64,000 bases of DNA from Brachybacterium endophyticum (GTDB taxonomy: Bacteria > Actinomycetota > Actinomycetes > Actinomycetales > Dermabacteraceae). A model generated the notes under the pieces. That model was given only the letters and a program-made list of their open reading frames with translations. It searched no databases and had not been told where the DNA came from. The stretch lies in the NCBI RefSeq assembly GCF_003130585.1, contig NZ_QFKX01000005.1, positions 279,553 to 343,552 on the forward strand, written 5' to 3'. The translations under genes and the position numbers were made by a program. Shown here one piece after another: positions 46,122 through 55,699 of the stretch (position 1 is the first letter of the stretch; each line of letters opens with the position of its first letter).

Positions 46122-46625
46122 GTGACGAGCGTTCCCGACGACACCTTCCCGCTCCCCGAGGAGTTCGGTGAGGGCAGCGTCTGGGCCGACCGCGTCGCCC
46201 AGCGCTCACTGATCGGCCGCAACCGCCGCGGCGTCGAGATCCCGATCGGCAAGGGCGAGGGTCAGATCGACCCCGGTGAGCTCCTGAAGCTGGCCCTGAT
46301 CGGCTGCGCGGGCATGAGCATGGACATCCCGACCTCCCGCCGCCTCGGGGAGGACTTCCCGCTGCGACTGTGGGCGCACGGCACGTCCGACGAGACCAGC
46401 AACCGCTACGAGTCCGTCCACGAGCAGATCCAGCTCGACCTCGACGGGCTCTCGGCCGACGAGCTGCGCCGGCTGCGCACCGTGATCGACCGCTCGATCG
46501 AGGCCTCCTGCACCGTGCAGCGCACCGTCGTGCCGGGCACCCCGGTCGACCACGAGATCCAGGGCATCGACGGCGCGCGCGACGCAGCCGGCACCGGCGA
46601 GACCGGCGAGGCGGACGCGCGATGA
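46122..46625 (+). CDS. OsmC family protein
   Basis: Protein of 167 residues. WADRVAQRSLIGRNRRGVEI opens the fold, GELLKLALIGCAGMSMDIP carries the first conserved Cys and IEASCTVQRTV the second, the redox pair of OsmC/Ohr peroxidases. GTG start with AGGAGG 5 nt upstream; an open frame that runs back through the tRNA is not coding. It overlaps the deformylase start by 4 bases. It probably reduces organic peroxides, or acts on an unknown thiol substrate. Confidence 0.82.
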   Translation: MTSVPDDTFPLPEEFGEGSVWADRVAQRSLIGRNRRGVEIPIGKGEGQIDPGELLKLALIGCAGMSMDIPTSRRLGEDFPLRLWAHGTSDETSNRYESVHEQIQLDLDGLSADELRRLRTVIDRSIEASCTVQRTVVPGTPVDHEIQGIDGARDAAGTGETGEADAR

Positions 46626-47125
46626 CCGTGCGGGAGATCAGGACCATCGGCGACCCGGTGCTGCGCACGCCGTGCGACCCGGTCCGCGAGATCACCGACG
46701 GCGTCCGCACCCTGGTGGCAGACCTCCTGGACACCGTGGACCAGGAAGGCCGCGCGGGCGTCGCCGCCAACCAGATCGGCGTGACCCTGCGTGCCTTCTC
46801 CTGGCGCCTGGACGACGAGGACGGCGGCCGTCACCACGGCTACGTGCTGAACCCCGAGATCACCGAGCTCTCCGAGGATCTCCAGGAGGACGGGGAGGAA
46901 GGCTGCCTGTCGGTGCCCGGCCTGTGGTACCCGCGGACCCGCGCCGCGTTCGCCCGCTGCGAGGGCACCGACCTCGAGGGGGAGCGCGTGGTGCTGGAGG
47001 GCCGCGACATCACCGCTCGCCTCATCCAGCACGAGGTCGGCCACCTCGACGGCGCCCTCTACATCGACGGACTCGAGCGACCCGTGAAGAAGCGGGCGTT
47101 GCGGGACATCCGCGAGAGGCTCTAG
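46622..47125 (+). CDS. def: Peptide deformylase
   Basis: Removes the formyl group from nascent proteins; 167 residues. The three metal motifs are GVAANQIG (residues 46-53), EGCLS (93-97) and HEVGH (137-141). The metal ligands (Cys, His, His) and catalytic Glu are present, but motif 1 has Asn in place of the usual Pro and motif 3 has Gly where most deformylases have Asp. It may be a second, specialised deformylase. The ATG overlaps the OsmC-like gene stop, so both are co-translated. Confidence 0.9.
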   Translation: MTVREIRTIGDPVLRTPCDPVREITDGVRTLVADLLDTVDQEGRAGVAANQIGVTLRAFSWRLDDEDGGRHHGYVLNPEITELSEDLQEDGEEGCLSVPGLWYPRTRAAFARCEGTDLEGERVVLEGRDITARLIQHEVGHLDGALYIDGLERPVKKRALRDIRERL

Positions 47126-47212
47126 TCTGGACCCTGCACGACCAGGGACGACCTCCCTTCTTCTGCACACCGGTTCGTTGGGGAAGACGCATCGGTAACC
47201 GGAAGGGGCGTC

Positions 47213-47704
47213 ATGACCCAGGGCGTGCTGTTCATCCACTCCGCTCCGCGAGCCCTCGCACCGCACATCGAATGGGCCGCGCACGGAGTCCTCGGCGTGC
47301 CCGCACGCCTGCGCTGGGAGGACCAGCCGGCCCACCGCGGGCTGGTGCGCGCCGAGCTCACCTGGCGCGGCCGCGAAGACACCGGAGCCCGTCTGGTCAG
47401 CGCGCTGCGTGGCATGGGCGACGTGCGCTTCGAGGTCACCCAGGAGGCGACCTCCCAGGCCGACGGGGCCCGCTGGAGCTGCACCCCGGACCTGGGTGTG
47501 CACCACGCGGTCACCGACCGGGCCGGCAACACCGTGCTCACCGAGGACCATCTGCGCGGCTGCATGGAGCGCGCGGGCATGGACCCCCAGCGGATGCGCC
47601 ACGAGATCGGTGTGGCCCTGGGCGAACCGTGGGACGAGGACCTCGAGATCTACCGCTACGGCAGCGAGGGCACCCCGATGCGCTGGCTGCATCGCGTGGG
47701 CTGA
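47213..47704 (+). CDS. DUF3145 domain-containing protein
   Basis: Conserved actinobacterial protein of 163 residues of unknown function. Family features: GVLFIHSAPRALAPHIEWA at the start, LRWEDQPAHRGLVRAELTW, and HEIGVALGEPWDEDLEIYRY near the end. GGAAGG precedes the ATG by about 8 nt. It ends just before a very strong bidirectional terminator that separates it from the convergent fab cluster. Confidence 0.92.
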   Translation: MTQGVLFIHSAPRALAPHIEWAAHGVLGVPARLRWEDQPAHRGLVRAELTWRGREDTGARLVSALRGMGDVRFEVTQEATSQADGARWSCTPDLGVHHAVTDRAGNTVLTEDHLRGCMERAGMDPQRMRHEIGVALGEPWDEDLEIYRYGSEGTPMRWLHRVG

Positions 47705-47753
47705 CACGCACCCGTGCGCTGCGCACGCCCCGACTGCGCGCCCATGAGGGTCC

Positions 47754-47807
47754 CTGACGACGAAGGGCCCGGCACCATCTGCATGGTGCCGGGCCCTTCG
47801 TCGTCAG
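47754..47807. terminator. Bidirectional terminator, 25-bp perfect stem
   Basis: Arms 47754-47778 and 47783-47807 are perfect reverse complements over 25 bp with only a 4-nt loop. It lies between the convergent DUF3145 and fabF genes. Confidence 0.9.
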
Positions 47808-47822
47808 GCGGGTTCGCGCCGA

Positions 47823-49064
47823 TCAGGCGTTGGTGAAGACCACCGCGACGTCGTGACCGCCGAAGCCGAAGGCGTTGTTCAGCACGGCGATGTCGCCCTG
47901 GGGGAGATCGACGGGCGCGTTCTGCGCGATCCGGATCGGGGTCTCGGGATCGAGGTTCTCGATGTTGATCGTCGGCGGGGCCAGACGCTCGCGCACGGCG
48001 AGGACGCTGAACAGCGACTCGATCGCCCCGGCGCCGCCCAGAAGGTGGCCCGTCATGGACTTGGTCGAGCTGACCACGATCTGATCGGTCTCGTCCTCGA
48101 GCGCCTGACGAACGGCCTGCAGCTCGCCGATGTCGCCGAGCGGCGTCGAGGTGCCGTGGGAGTTGACGTGGCGCACGTCCTTCGCGCTCACTCCCGCGTC
48201 CTCCACCGCCTCGCGGATGGCGTGGGCCTGTCCGTCCTGCAGGGGAGCGGAGATGTGGTGGGCGTCCGAGGCCATGCCGCGGCCGCTCACGTAGGCGTGG
48301 ACGTTCGCGCCGCGGGCCTTGGCGTGCTCCTCGGACTCGAGCACGAGGATCGCCGAGCCCTCACCGAGGACGAAGCCGTCGCGATCCACGTCGTAGGGAC
48401 GGGAGGCGTGCTCGGGATCGTCGGTGCGGGTGGACAGCGCCCGGATGTTGGCGAAGCCCGCGAGCGGCAGCGGGTGCACGCAGGCCTCGGTGCCACCGCA
48501 GACCACGACGTCGGCGCGGCCCGAGCGGATCATGTCGAAGGCCTGGGCGATGGCCTCGGAGCCCGAGGCACAGGCGGAGACCGGGGTGTGGGCGCCGGCG
48601 CGGGCACCCAGCTCCATCTCGATGTGCGCGCTCGAGGAGTTCGCCATCAGCATCGGAACGGTGAAGGGGTTCACGCGGCGGGCGCCGCGCTCCTTGACGA
48701 CGTCCCACTGGTCCAGGATCGTCCAGACGCCGCCGATGCCGGTCCCGACGACGACGCCGAGACGGTAGGGGTCGACGTCGGGGGTGCCGGCGTCGGCCCA
48801 GGCCTCACGGGCCGCGATCATGGCGTACTGGCCGGAGGGGTCGAGCTTCTTCGCCTCGGGGCGCGAGAGCTGGGCGAGCGGGTCCTCCGCCACGGTGCAG
48901 GCGAAGTCGACCGAGAGCCCGTAGCGCTCGGACCAGTCGTTGTCGAGAGTGTGGGCCGTCGAGGTGCCCGCGAGGGCGGCCTTCCAGGTCGAGGCGACAT
49001 CCCCGCCCAAGGGGTTGAAGGTGCCCAGGCCGGTGACGGCGACGCGCGTGCTGTCAGCTGACAT
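47823..49064 (-). CDS. fabF: Beta-ketoacyl-ACP synthase II
   Basis: Elongating condensing enzyme of type II fatty acid synthesis, 413 residues. The catalytic Cys is in PVSACASGSEAIAQ and the two His in VNSHGTSTPLGD and TKSMTGHLLGGAG; the NNAFGFGGHD end is also conserved. GGAGGAC precedes the ATG. It is the last gene of the cluster fabD-fabH-acpP-fabF. Confidence 0.96.
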   Translation of the reverse strand: MSADSTRVAVTGLGTFNPLGGDVASTWKAALAGTSTAHTLDNDWSERYGLSVDFACTVAEDPLAQLSRPEAKKLDPSGQYAMIAAREAWADAGTPDVDPYRLGVVVGTGIGGVWTILDQWDVVKERGARRVNPFTVPMLMANSSSAHIEMELGARAGAHTPVSACASGSEAIAQAFDMIRSGRADVVVCGGTEACVHPLPLAGFANIRALSTRTDDPEHASRPYDVDRDGFVLGEGSAILVLESEEHAKARGANVHAYVSGRGMASDAHHISAPLQDGQAHAIREAVEDAGVSAKDVRHVNSHGTSTPLGDIGELQAVRQALEDETDQIVVSSTKSMTGHLLGGAGAIESLFSVLAVRERLAPPTINIENLDPETPIRIAQNAPVDLPQGDIAVLNNAFGFGGHDVAVVFTNA

Positions 49065-49126
49065 CGAGATGTCCTCCGGGAAACGAGGGACGCCCGGAGC
49101 ATGCGGCTCCGGGCGTCCGAGGTGGG

Positions 49127-49375
49127 TCAGGCCTGGGCGCCGGTGATGTACTTGACGGCGTCGCCGACGGTGACGAGGTTCTTGACCTCTTCGTCGGGGA
49201 TGCGCACCTCGAACTTCTCCTCGGCGTTCACCACGATGGTCATCATCGAGATCGAGTCGATGTCGAGGTCGTCGGTGAACGACTTCTCGGGCTGGACGTC
49301 CGAGGTCTCGACACCGGTCTCCTCGTTGACGATCTCGGCGAGGCCCGCGAGGATCTCGTCTTCGGTGTGAGCCAT
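49127..49375 (-). CDS. acpP: Acyl carrier protein
   Basis: Acidic four-helix carrier of 82 residues. The phosphopantetheine attachment Ser is Ser41 in DLDIDSISMM. ATG 49375 was chosen because the homology begins there; upstream in-frame codons belong to the spacer. It lies between fabH and fabF, 130 bp after fabH, which leaves room for a separate promoter to provide the high expression ACP needs. Confidence 0.96.
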   Translation of the reverse strand: MAHTEDEILAGLAEIVNEETGVETSDVQPEKSFTDDLDIDSISMMTIVVNAEEKFEVRIPDEEVKNLVTVGDAVKYITGAQA

Positions 49376-49505
49376 GGGGGTTCTCCTTCGGTCTGTGTAC
49401 TTCTGGCAGGGAAAGACTACCCGTGACTCGCCGCGACCACGCGCACCTGCGGTGTGACGCACCCGCACGGTGCCGTATCTCGCGCCCGGGCACGGGCGAT
49501 GGGGG

Positions 49506-50507
49506 TCAGGGGAGCACGAGCACCTGGCCGGCGAAGGCGAGGCCGGCGCCGAAGCCGAACTGGACCAGGACGTCGCCGCTCTTCGCGGAGCCCTCCTCGA
49601 GCAGGCGATGCGTGGCCAGCGGGATCGACGCCGCCGAGGTGTTGCCGGTCTCGGCGATGTCGCGGCCGACGACCACCGACGCGGGCAGCTCCAGCTGCTT
49701 GACCAGCTCGTCGATGATGCGCATGTTCGCCTGGTGCGGGACGAACACGTCGATGTCCTCGATCCCCAGGCCCGACTGCTCGAGCATCTCGCGGATCCGG
49801 GCGGCGGTGTGCCACACCGCCCAGCGGAAGACGGTGCGACCGTCCTGCTCCATCGTCGGCCAGGTCGTGCGACCGTCCCGGAAGTCGGTGAGCGAGCCGG
49901 TCATCCGGATGGTGTCCCAGTTCTCACCGTTGCTGCCCCACACCGTGGGGCCGATCAGCGGGACGTCCGAGGCGCCGACGACGGCGGCGCCGGCGCCGTC
50001 GCCCAGCAGGAAGGAGATCGAGCGGTCCGTGGGATCCACGAAGTCCGAGAGCTTCTCGGCGCCGATCACCAGGACGTGGCCGGCGCTGCCCGAGCGGATC
50101 AGCGCATCGGCCTGGCCGAGCCCGTAGCAGAAGCCGGCGCAGGCCGCCGAGATGTCGTAGGCGATGGCGGCGGGGCTGCCGAGCCGTGATCCCAGCAGTG
50201 TGGCCAGCGACGGGGTCGCGTAGGGGAAGCTGATCGTCGAGACGATGATCGCGTCGATCTGCTCCGGGGCGAGACCGCTGCGCTCGATCGCCTCACGTCC
50301 CGCGGCCTCGGCGAGGTCGGCCACGCCCACCTCGTCGCTCGCGCGTCGCCGGGTGATGATGCCGGTGCGCTGGCGGATCCACTCGTCCGAGGAGTCGATG
50401 GGACCGACGAGGTCGTCGTTGGGCACCGTGAGGTCACCGCGGGCCGCTCCGTAGGAGAGCACCTTCGAACCGGCGACCGTCGGCCGGGGACGCAGGGGCG
50501 GTGTCAT
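49506..50507 (-). CDS. fabH: Beta-ketoacyl-ACP synthase III
   Basis: Initiates fatty acid synthesis by condensing acyl-CoA with malonyl-ACP; 333 residues. The catalytic triad is Cys123 (ISAACAGFCYG), His in VPHQANMRI and Asn in ETGNTSAASIP. The substrate-binding start DEWIRQRTGI is conserved. Its ATG follows the fabD TGA by one base. In this phylum FabH usually accepts branched primers. Confidence 0.96.
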   Translation of the reverse strand: MTPPLRPRPTVAGSKVLSYGAARGDLTVPNDDLVGPIDSSDEWIRQRTGIITRRRASDEVGVADLAEAAGREAIERSGLAPEQIDAIIVSTISFPYATPSLATLLGSRLGSPAAIAYDISAACAGFCYGLGQADALIRSGSAGHVLVIGAEKLSDFVDPTDRSISFLLGDGAGAAVVGASDVPLIGPTVWGSNGENWDTIRMTGSLTDFRDGRTTWPTMEQDGRTVFRWAVWHTAARIREMLEQSGLGIEDIDVFVPHQANMRIIDELVKQLELPASVVVGRDIAETGNTSAASIPLATHRLLEEGSAKSGDVLVQFGFGAGLAFAGQVLVLP

Positions 50508-50508
50508 C

Positions 50509-51480
50509 TCAGGCCACCGGTCCGTCGTGCTCGGCGACGAAGGCACGCGCGGCCTCGAGGTCCTCGGGGGAGTTGAGGTTCTGCAGGGCCACGCCCTTCA
50601 GCTCGCGCTTGGCGAGCCCCGTGAGGGTGCCGGCGGGATTCACCTCGAGGATGCCGGTGACACCGCGATCGGCGAAGACCGCCATGCAGGCCTGCCAGTC
50701 CACGGGGGAGGCCACCTGCCGCACGATCAGGTCGAGGTAGCGGGCGCCGTCCTCGATGACCTCGCCGCCCGCGTTGGAGACCAGCGGGACGAGCGGGGCG
50801 GAGGGAGACAGCTGCGGAGCGAACGCGGCCAGCTGCTCGCGGGCGCCCTCCATGTAGGGGGTGTGGAAGGCGCCGGCGACCTGCAGCGGGATCACGCGGG
50901 CGCGGGCCGGCGGGTTCTCGCCGAGCTGGGCGATGCCCTCGACGCTGCCCGCGGCCACGACCTGGGCGGCGGAGTTGATGTTCGCCGCGGTCAGTCCCGC
51001 GGCCTCAATCGCTGCGAGGACCTCCTCGCGCACGCCGCCGACCACTGCCGCCATCGACGTCGGCTCCTCGGCGGCGGCCGCCGCCATGGCGCGGGAACGC
51101 ACGGAGACCAGGCGCATCGCATCGGCGGGGCTGAGCACCCCGGCCAGTGCAGCGGCGGTGAGCTCGCCGACGCTGTGGCCCGCCAGCAGCTGAGCGGGCG
51201 GGGCGCTCGCGAAGGAGCCGGCGGAGAGAGAGCCTGCAGCATCGCCGGCGGAGGGGGCGAGCGCGTCGGCGGCGAGGATGCCGGCCGCGACGAGGAGGGG
51301 CTGGGCGACGGCGGTGTCACGGATGGTGTCGGCGTCCGACGTGGTGCCGTGCGTCTCCAGGTCCACCTCCCCGGCCTCGCTCATCGATGCGAGCGCCTCA
51401 CGGGCGCCGGGCAGCTCGAGCCAGGGAGCGAGGAATCCGGGTTTCTGGGCGCCCTGACCGGGGCAGACGATGGCGAGCAC
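50509..51480 (-). CDS. fabD: Malonyl-CoA:ACP transacylase
   Basis: Loads malonyl units onto ACP; 323 residues. N-terminal IVCPGQGAQKPGFL, the nucleophile Ser in AGHSVGELTAAALAG and the His in GAFHTPYM are present. GTG start with GGAGG upstream. First gene of the fab set; 54 nt separate it from the GntR regulator. Confidence 0.95.
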   Translation of the reverse strand: MLAIVCPGQGAQKPGFLAPWLELPGAREALASMSEAGEVDLETHGTTSDADTIRDTAVAQPLLVAAGILAADALAPSAGDAAGSLSAGSFASAPPAQLLAGHSVGELTAAALAGVLSPADAMRLVSVRSRAMAAAAAEEPTSMAAVVGGVREEVLAAIEAAGLTAANINSAAQVVAAGSVEGIAQLGENPPARARVIPLQVAGAFHTPYMEGAREQLAAFAPQLSPSAPLVPLVSNAGGEVIEDGARYLDLIVRQVASPVDWQACMAVFADRGVTGILEVNPAGTLTGLAKRELKGVALQNLNSPEDLEAARAFVAEHDGPVA

Positions 51481-51534
51481 GGGAACCTCCGTGGATGGGT
51501 GGGGATCGGGTGGAATGAGGCGCGGGGCGGGGCG

Positions 51535-51978
51535 TCAGTCGCTACCGACGCTCGCGGCGGCCTCGTCGTAGACCGCCGCCAGCAGACGGGACGCGGCCTG
51601 GGCGTCGTAGCCGAGCTCGGCGACGGTGGTGGCGTAGGCCCGGGCCGCCCGCTCGGCGCGCGTGCCGGCGGTGTCCAGCGGGGCGACGACCGTGCCCGCA
51701 CGGCCGCGGGTGATGACGAGTCCCGCCTCGCCGAGGCGGCGGAAGGCCTTGGCGACCGTATTGACGGCGACCTCGACCTCCGCCGCGAGGGCACGCACCG
51801 TCGGCAGGCGGGTGCCCGGGACGAGACGCCCGTCCTGGATCGCGCGGGCGATGCACTGATGGATCTGCTGGGCGGGGGAGTCCAGCGAGGTGCGGTCGAC
51901 GCGGACGATCCCGGTCAGGACCGTCCGCGTCGAGGACGCTGCCTCGGGTACCCCCGCGGTGTCGGCCGAGGCGCTCAG
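51535..51978 (-). CDS. GntR family regulator (YtrA type), probable CTG start
   Basis: Regulator of 147 residues. The winged helix has [20 protein letters not shown], then [20 protein letters not shown] and [19 protein letters not shown]; only about 40 residues follow, as in the YtrA subfamily, which lacks a large effector domain. No ATG, GTG or TTG exists in frame before the domain. CTG 51978 overlaps the aceE stop (CTGA) and has GGAGGA 8 nt upstream, so CTG is the likely start. Lying between aceE and fabD, it may link acetyl-CoA supply to fatty acid synthesis. Confidence 0.85.
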   Translation of the reverse strand: MSASADTAGVPEAASSTRTVLTGIVRVDRTSLDSPAQQIHQCIARAIQDGRLVPGTRLPTVRALAAEVEVAVNTVAKAFRRLGEAGLVITRGRAGTVVAPLDTAGTRAERAARAYATTVAELGYDAQAASRLLAAVYDEAAASVGSD

Positions 51979-54722
51979 GACTCTCCTCCGAACGATCCGG
52001 ACTCTCCCGCGTTGCTGTTCAGCAGGTCGTACTGGCTGATCGCCTTCTGCACGAGCGACGGGTCGACCGCGCCGTCCTTGGCGAGCAGCTGGAGCGCCTT
52101 GACGACCATCGAGTGCGCGTCGATCTTCAGGAAGCGCCGCGCCGCAGGGCGGGTGTCGGAGAAGCCGAAGCCGTCCGCACCGAGCACGCCGTAGCGACCG
52201 GGGATCCACTCGCGGATCATGTCGGGCACGAGGTAGTCGTAGTCGCTGGTGGCGACGAACGGGCCCTCGACGCCCTCCAGCCGCTGCGAGATCCACGGGA
52301 CCTGCGGGTCCTCCTCGGGGTGGAGGAAGTTGTGGTCCTCCGCCTCGAGGGCGTCCTTGCGCATCTCCGTCCACGACGTCACCGACCAGACCGCGGCACG
52401 CACGCCCCAGTCCTTCTCGAGCAGCTCGCGGGCGTGGCGCGCCCACGGCACACCCACGCCGGAGGCCAGCAGCTGCACGCTGGGTCCGTCGCCCTCGGGC
52501 GCCGGCTCGAGCTCGTACATGCCCTTGAGCAGTCCCTCGACGTCGAGCCCCTCGGGCTCGGCGGGCTGGACGATCGGCTCGTTGTAGACGGTGAGGTAGT
52601 AGAAGACCTCCTGCAGGCGGTCGTCCTCGCCGTACATGCGCTGCAGGCCGTCACGGATGATGTGCCCGATCTCGTACCCGTAGGCCGGGTCGTAGATGAC
52701 GGTCCCGGGGTTCGTGTAGGCCAGGATCGGCGAGTGGCCGTCCATGTGCTGCAGGCCCTCGCCGGCGAGCGTGGTCTTGCCCGCGGTCGCGCCGATCACG
52801 AAGCCCTTGGCCATCTGGTCACCGGCGGCCCAGAAGAAGTCGCCGGTGCGCTGGAACCCGAACATCGAGTAGAAGATGTAGAACGGGATCATCGGCAGGT
52901 CGTGCGTGGCGTACGAGGTGCCTGCCGCGGTGAACGCCGAGGTCGAGGAGATCTCGTTGATGCCCATGTGCTTGATCTGGCCCTGCGCGGACTCCTTGTA
53001 GGCCAGCAGCAGGTCGCGATCCACCGAGATGTAGTTCTGACCGTCGGGGTTGTAGATCTTGGCCGTCGGGAACAGCGAGTCCATGCCGAAGGTGCGCGCC
53101 TCGTCGGGGATGATCGGGAACCAGCGCTTGCCGGACTCCTTGTCCCTCATCAGGTCCTTGAGCAGACGCACGAGGGCCATCGTGGTGGCGATCTCCTGCT
53201 TGCCCGAACCGCGCTTGACGACCTCGTAGGCCTTGTCGCCGGGCAGGTCGATGGCCTTGTGGGTGTCGTTGCGCGAGGGCACGCCACCGCCCAGCTCGGA
53301 GCGACGCTCCTTCATGTACCGCATGGCGGGGGAGTCGTCCTCGGGGACGTAGAACGGGGCGTCGTAGACGCTGTCCGACTCCAGCTGCTCGTCCGTGATC
53401 GGGATCTGCAGGGTGTCGCGCAGGGTCTTGAGGTCCTCGAGGGTGAACTTCTTCATCTGGTGGGTCGCGTTGCGTCCCGCGAAGCTCTTGCCCAGCCGGT
53501 AGCCCTTGATCGTCTGGGCGAGGATCACGGTGGGCTGCCCGGTGTGCTCGAGGGCCTCCTTGAAGGCCGCGTAGATCTTCTCCGGGTCGTGGCCGCCGCG
53601 GTTGAGCTTCCACCAGATGTCGTCGTCGCTCATCGACTCGACGAGCGCCTTCGTGCGCGGATCGCGCCCGAAGAAGTTGTCGCGGATGAAGCCGCCGGAC
53701 TCGGCGCGGTAGGTCTGGAAGTCGCCGTCGGGGGTGGCGTTCATGAGGTCCACGAGCGCGCCGTCGTCGTCGGCCTGGAACAGCGGGTCCCAGCCGGAGC
53801 CCCAGACCACCTTGATGACGTTCCAGCCCGCTCCGCGGAACTGCGACTCGAGCTCCTGGATGATCTTGCCGTTGCCGCGCACCGGGCCGTCGAGGCGCTG
53901 GAGGTTGCAGTTGACGACGAAGGTCAGGTTGTCCAGGTGCTCCTTGGCGGCGATGTGCAGGGCGCCGCGGGACTCGACCTCGTCCATCTCGCCGTCGCCC
54001 AGGAACGCCCAGGTGTGCTGCTGGGAGGTGTCCTTCAGGCCGCGGTTCATCAGGTACTTGTCGAAGGAGGCCTGCTCGATCGCGTTGACCGGGCCGATGC
54101 CCATCGAGACCGTGGGGAACTCCCAGAAGTCCGGCATCGCGCGCGGGTGCGGGTAGGAGGGCATGCCGGTGTCGCTGGACTTCTCCTGGCGGAAGCCGTC
54201 GAGCTGCTCCTGGGTGAGGCGGCCCTCGAGGAAGGCGCGGGAGTAGATGCCGGGGGAGGCGTGGCCCTGGAAGAACACGTGGTCGCCGCCGCCCTCGTGG
54301 TCGCGGCCGCGGAAGAAGTGGTTGAAGCCGACCTCGTACATGGAGGCGATCGACGCGTAGGAGGAGAGGTGACCACCCACGCCGACACCGGGACGCTGGG
54401 CGCGATGGACGACCATCGCGGCGTTCCAGCGGATGATGTTGCGCAGCTCCTTCTCCAGGGCGAGATCGCCGGGGTACTCCGGCTGCTCGTCGACCTCGAT
54501 CGTGTTGACGTAGTCCGTCATCAGCGAGTCGGGGAGATGCAGATCCGCCTGGCGGGCGCGCTGGATCACATGCTGGAGGACGTCCGTGGCGCGATCGTCA
54601 CCGCGGTGCTCGATGAGCTCGTCGAGCGAGTCGAGCCATTCCTTGGTCTCCTCGGGATCCGGATCCTCCGCATGGACGGGGAGGTTGATGCCGATGGGAC
54701 GCGGGGTGTCGTTCGTGGTCAC
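51975..54722 (-). CDS. aceE: Pyruvate dehydrogenase E1 component, homodimeric
   Basis: ThDP-dependent E1 of 915 residues that decarboxylates pyruvate for the pyruvate dehydrogenase complex. The ThDP motif is [20 protein letters not shown], ending with NLTFVVNCN; the start region has [20 protein letters not shown] with the catalytic His environment GHLSSYAS. The C-terminal transketolase half has [21 protein letters not shown] start with AAGGA upstream. DUF3052 is divergent, the usual actinobacterial arrangement. E2 and E3 genes are not in the window. Confidence 0.97.
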   Translation of the reverse strand: MTTNDTPRPIGINLPVHAEDPDPEETKEWLDSLDELIEHRGDDRATDVLQHVIQRARQADLHLPDSLMTDYVNTIEVDEQPEYPGDLALEKELRNIIRWNAAMVVHRAQRPGVGVGGHLSSYASIASMYEVGFNHFFRGRDHEGGGDHVFFQGHASPGIYSRAFLEGRLTQEQLDGFRQEKSSDTGMPSYPHPRAMPDFWEFPTVSMGIGPVNAIEQASFDKYLMNRGLKDTSQQHTWAFLGDGEMDEVESRGALHIAAKEHLDNLTFVVNCNLQRLDGPVRGNGKIIQELESQFRGAGWNVIKVVWGSGWDPLFQADDDGALVDLMNATPDGDFQTYRAESGGFIRDNFFGRDPRTKALVESMSDDDIWWKLNRGGHDPEKIYAAFKEALEHTGQPTVILAQTIKGYRLGKSFAGRNATHQMKKFTLEDLKTLRDTLQIPITDEQLESDSVYDAPFYVPEDDSPAMRYMKERRSELGGGVPSRNDTHKAIDLPGDKAYEVVKRGSGKQEIATTMALVRLLKDLMRDKESGKRWFPIIPDEARTFGMDSLFPTAKIYNPDGQNYISVDRDLLLAYKESAQGQIKHMGINEISSTSAFTAAGTSYATHDLPMIPFYIFYSMFGFQRTGDFFWAAGDQMAKGFVIGATAGKTTLAGEGLQHMDGHSPILAYTNPGTVIYDPAYGYEIGHIIRDGLQRMYGEDDRLQEVFYYLTVYNEPIVQPAEPEGLDVEGLLKGMYELEPAPEGDGPSVQLLASGVGVPWARHARELLEKDWGVRAAVWSVTSWTEMRKDALEAEDHNFLHPEEDPQVPWISQRLEGVEGPFVATSDYDYLVPDMIREWIPGRYGVLGADGFGFSDTRPAARRFLKIDAHSMVVKALQLLAKDGAVDPSLVQKAISQYDLLNSNAGESGSFGGES

Positions 54723-54939
54723 GCTGTCCTTCTCTCTTCCGAAGCAGGGCGTGGATCCGGGGGTCGCGCCGATGCGAATCGCCGATCGGGGACAGACCCC
54801 GGACCTCGTCAGCGAACAGCGTACCCGCGGGGCAGGTGCCGAGCCCGCCGTCGGTGCCGGGTGTGGGTGATGCCTCGCTCACGTCCCGTCCACGGGGACT
54901 CGTGGGGCGAAGGGATGTGACCGGCGCGATCTCCTGGCA

Positions 54940-54945
54940 TAGACT
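54940..54945 (+). promoter_or_regulatory. -10 element of the DUF3052 promoter
   Basis: TAGACT in the 287-bp gap between divergent aceE and DUF3052, about 65 nt before the TTG start. The rest of the gap, including the aceE promoter, shows no element I can call with confidence. Confidence 0.4.
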
Positions 54946-55009
54946 CACGGCCAGCAGGAGGGGGTCACGCCCCTCCGGAACGCTGTCCCCGTTCGTGAAG
55001 GAGTCTTCG

Positions 55010-55429
55010 TTGTCACCGTCGGTAGACGTCACCCCGTCCGGTCCCGCTGCAGAGGGCCTCGGGCTGAGCAAGGGCCAGGTGGTCCAGGAGTTCGGCTACG
55101 ACGATGACGTCGACCTCGAGCTCCGCGACGCCATCGAGGACATCATCGACGCGGACCTGGAGGACGAGGACAGCCAGGAGATGGTCGACGCGGTCGTGCT
55201 GTGGTGGCGCGAGGGCGACGGCGATCTCACCGACGCTCTCGTCGACTCCCTGACCATGCTCTCCCCGGGCGGTCCGATCTGGGTGGTCACCCCCAAGACC
55301 GGCCGCGACGGTCACGTCGACCCGGCGGAGATCGAAGAGGCCGCGGGCACGTCGGGTCTGCGCACCATGGGCATCCTGAACCTCGCGCCCGAGTGGACGG
55401 GGACCCGGCTCGCCAGCCGCCCCTCCTGA
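55010..55429 (+). CDS. DUF3052 domain-containing protein
   Basis: Actinobacterial protein of 139 residues with unknown function, almost always divergent from aceE. Family stretches: GLSKGQVVQEFGYDDDVDLE, DGDLTDALVDSLTML and WVVTPKTGRDGHV. TTG 55010 is preceded by AAGGAG 9 nt upstream; no ATG or GTG fits the domain start. A promoter with -10 TAGACT lies near 54940. Confidence 0.9.
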   Translation: MSPSVDVTPSGPAAEGLGLSKGQVVQEFGYDDDVDLELRDAIEDIIDADLEDEDSQEMVDAVVLWWREGDGDLTDALVDSLTMLSPGGPIWVVTPKTGRDGHVDPAEIEEAAGTSGLRTMGILNLAPEWTGTRLASRPS

Positions 55430-55499
55430 GACGCCGCACGGATCGGTGGCGCGTCGACGCGCGCCGATCGGACGGAGCGCGGGAGCCGCGCCCCGCCCA

Positions 55500-55573
55500 G
55501 GGTCAATAGCTCAGCTGGTCAGAGCGCCACGTTTACACCGTGGATGTCGGGGGTTCGAGTCCCTCTTGACCCA
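55500..55573 (+). tRNA. tRNA-Val (anticodon UAC)
   Basis: Acceptor GGGTCAA pairs with TTGACCC, D-arm GCTC/GAGC, anticodon stem CCACG/CGTGG with loop TTTACAC (TAC), T-loop TTCGAGT, discriminator A. CCA is not encoded (CCG follows). Confidence 0.94.
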
Positions 55574-55686
55574 CCGGCAGTACCCCTTCCCACGACGGAG
55601 CGGAGGCTGCATGGATCCCGCGATGGCGCTTGCCGGCTGACCCGTCCCCGGCGCGCGCACCGATCGCCCACCGACAGCCGGACGAC

Positions 55687-55692
55687 TAGCGT
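55687..55692 (+). promoter_or_regulatory. -10 element of a leaderless promoter (XRE regulator)
   Basis: TAGCGT ends 7 nt before ATG 55700, with no ribosome binding site. Confidence 0.5.
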
Positions 55693-55699
55693 GCACTCC

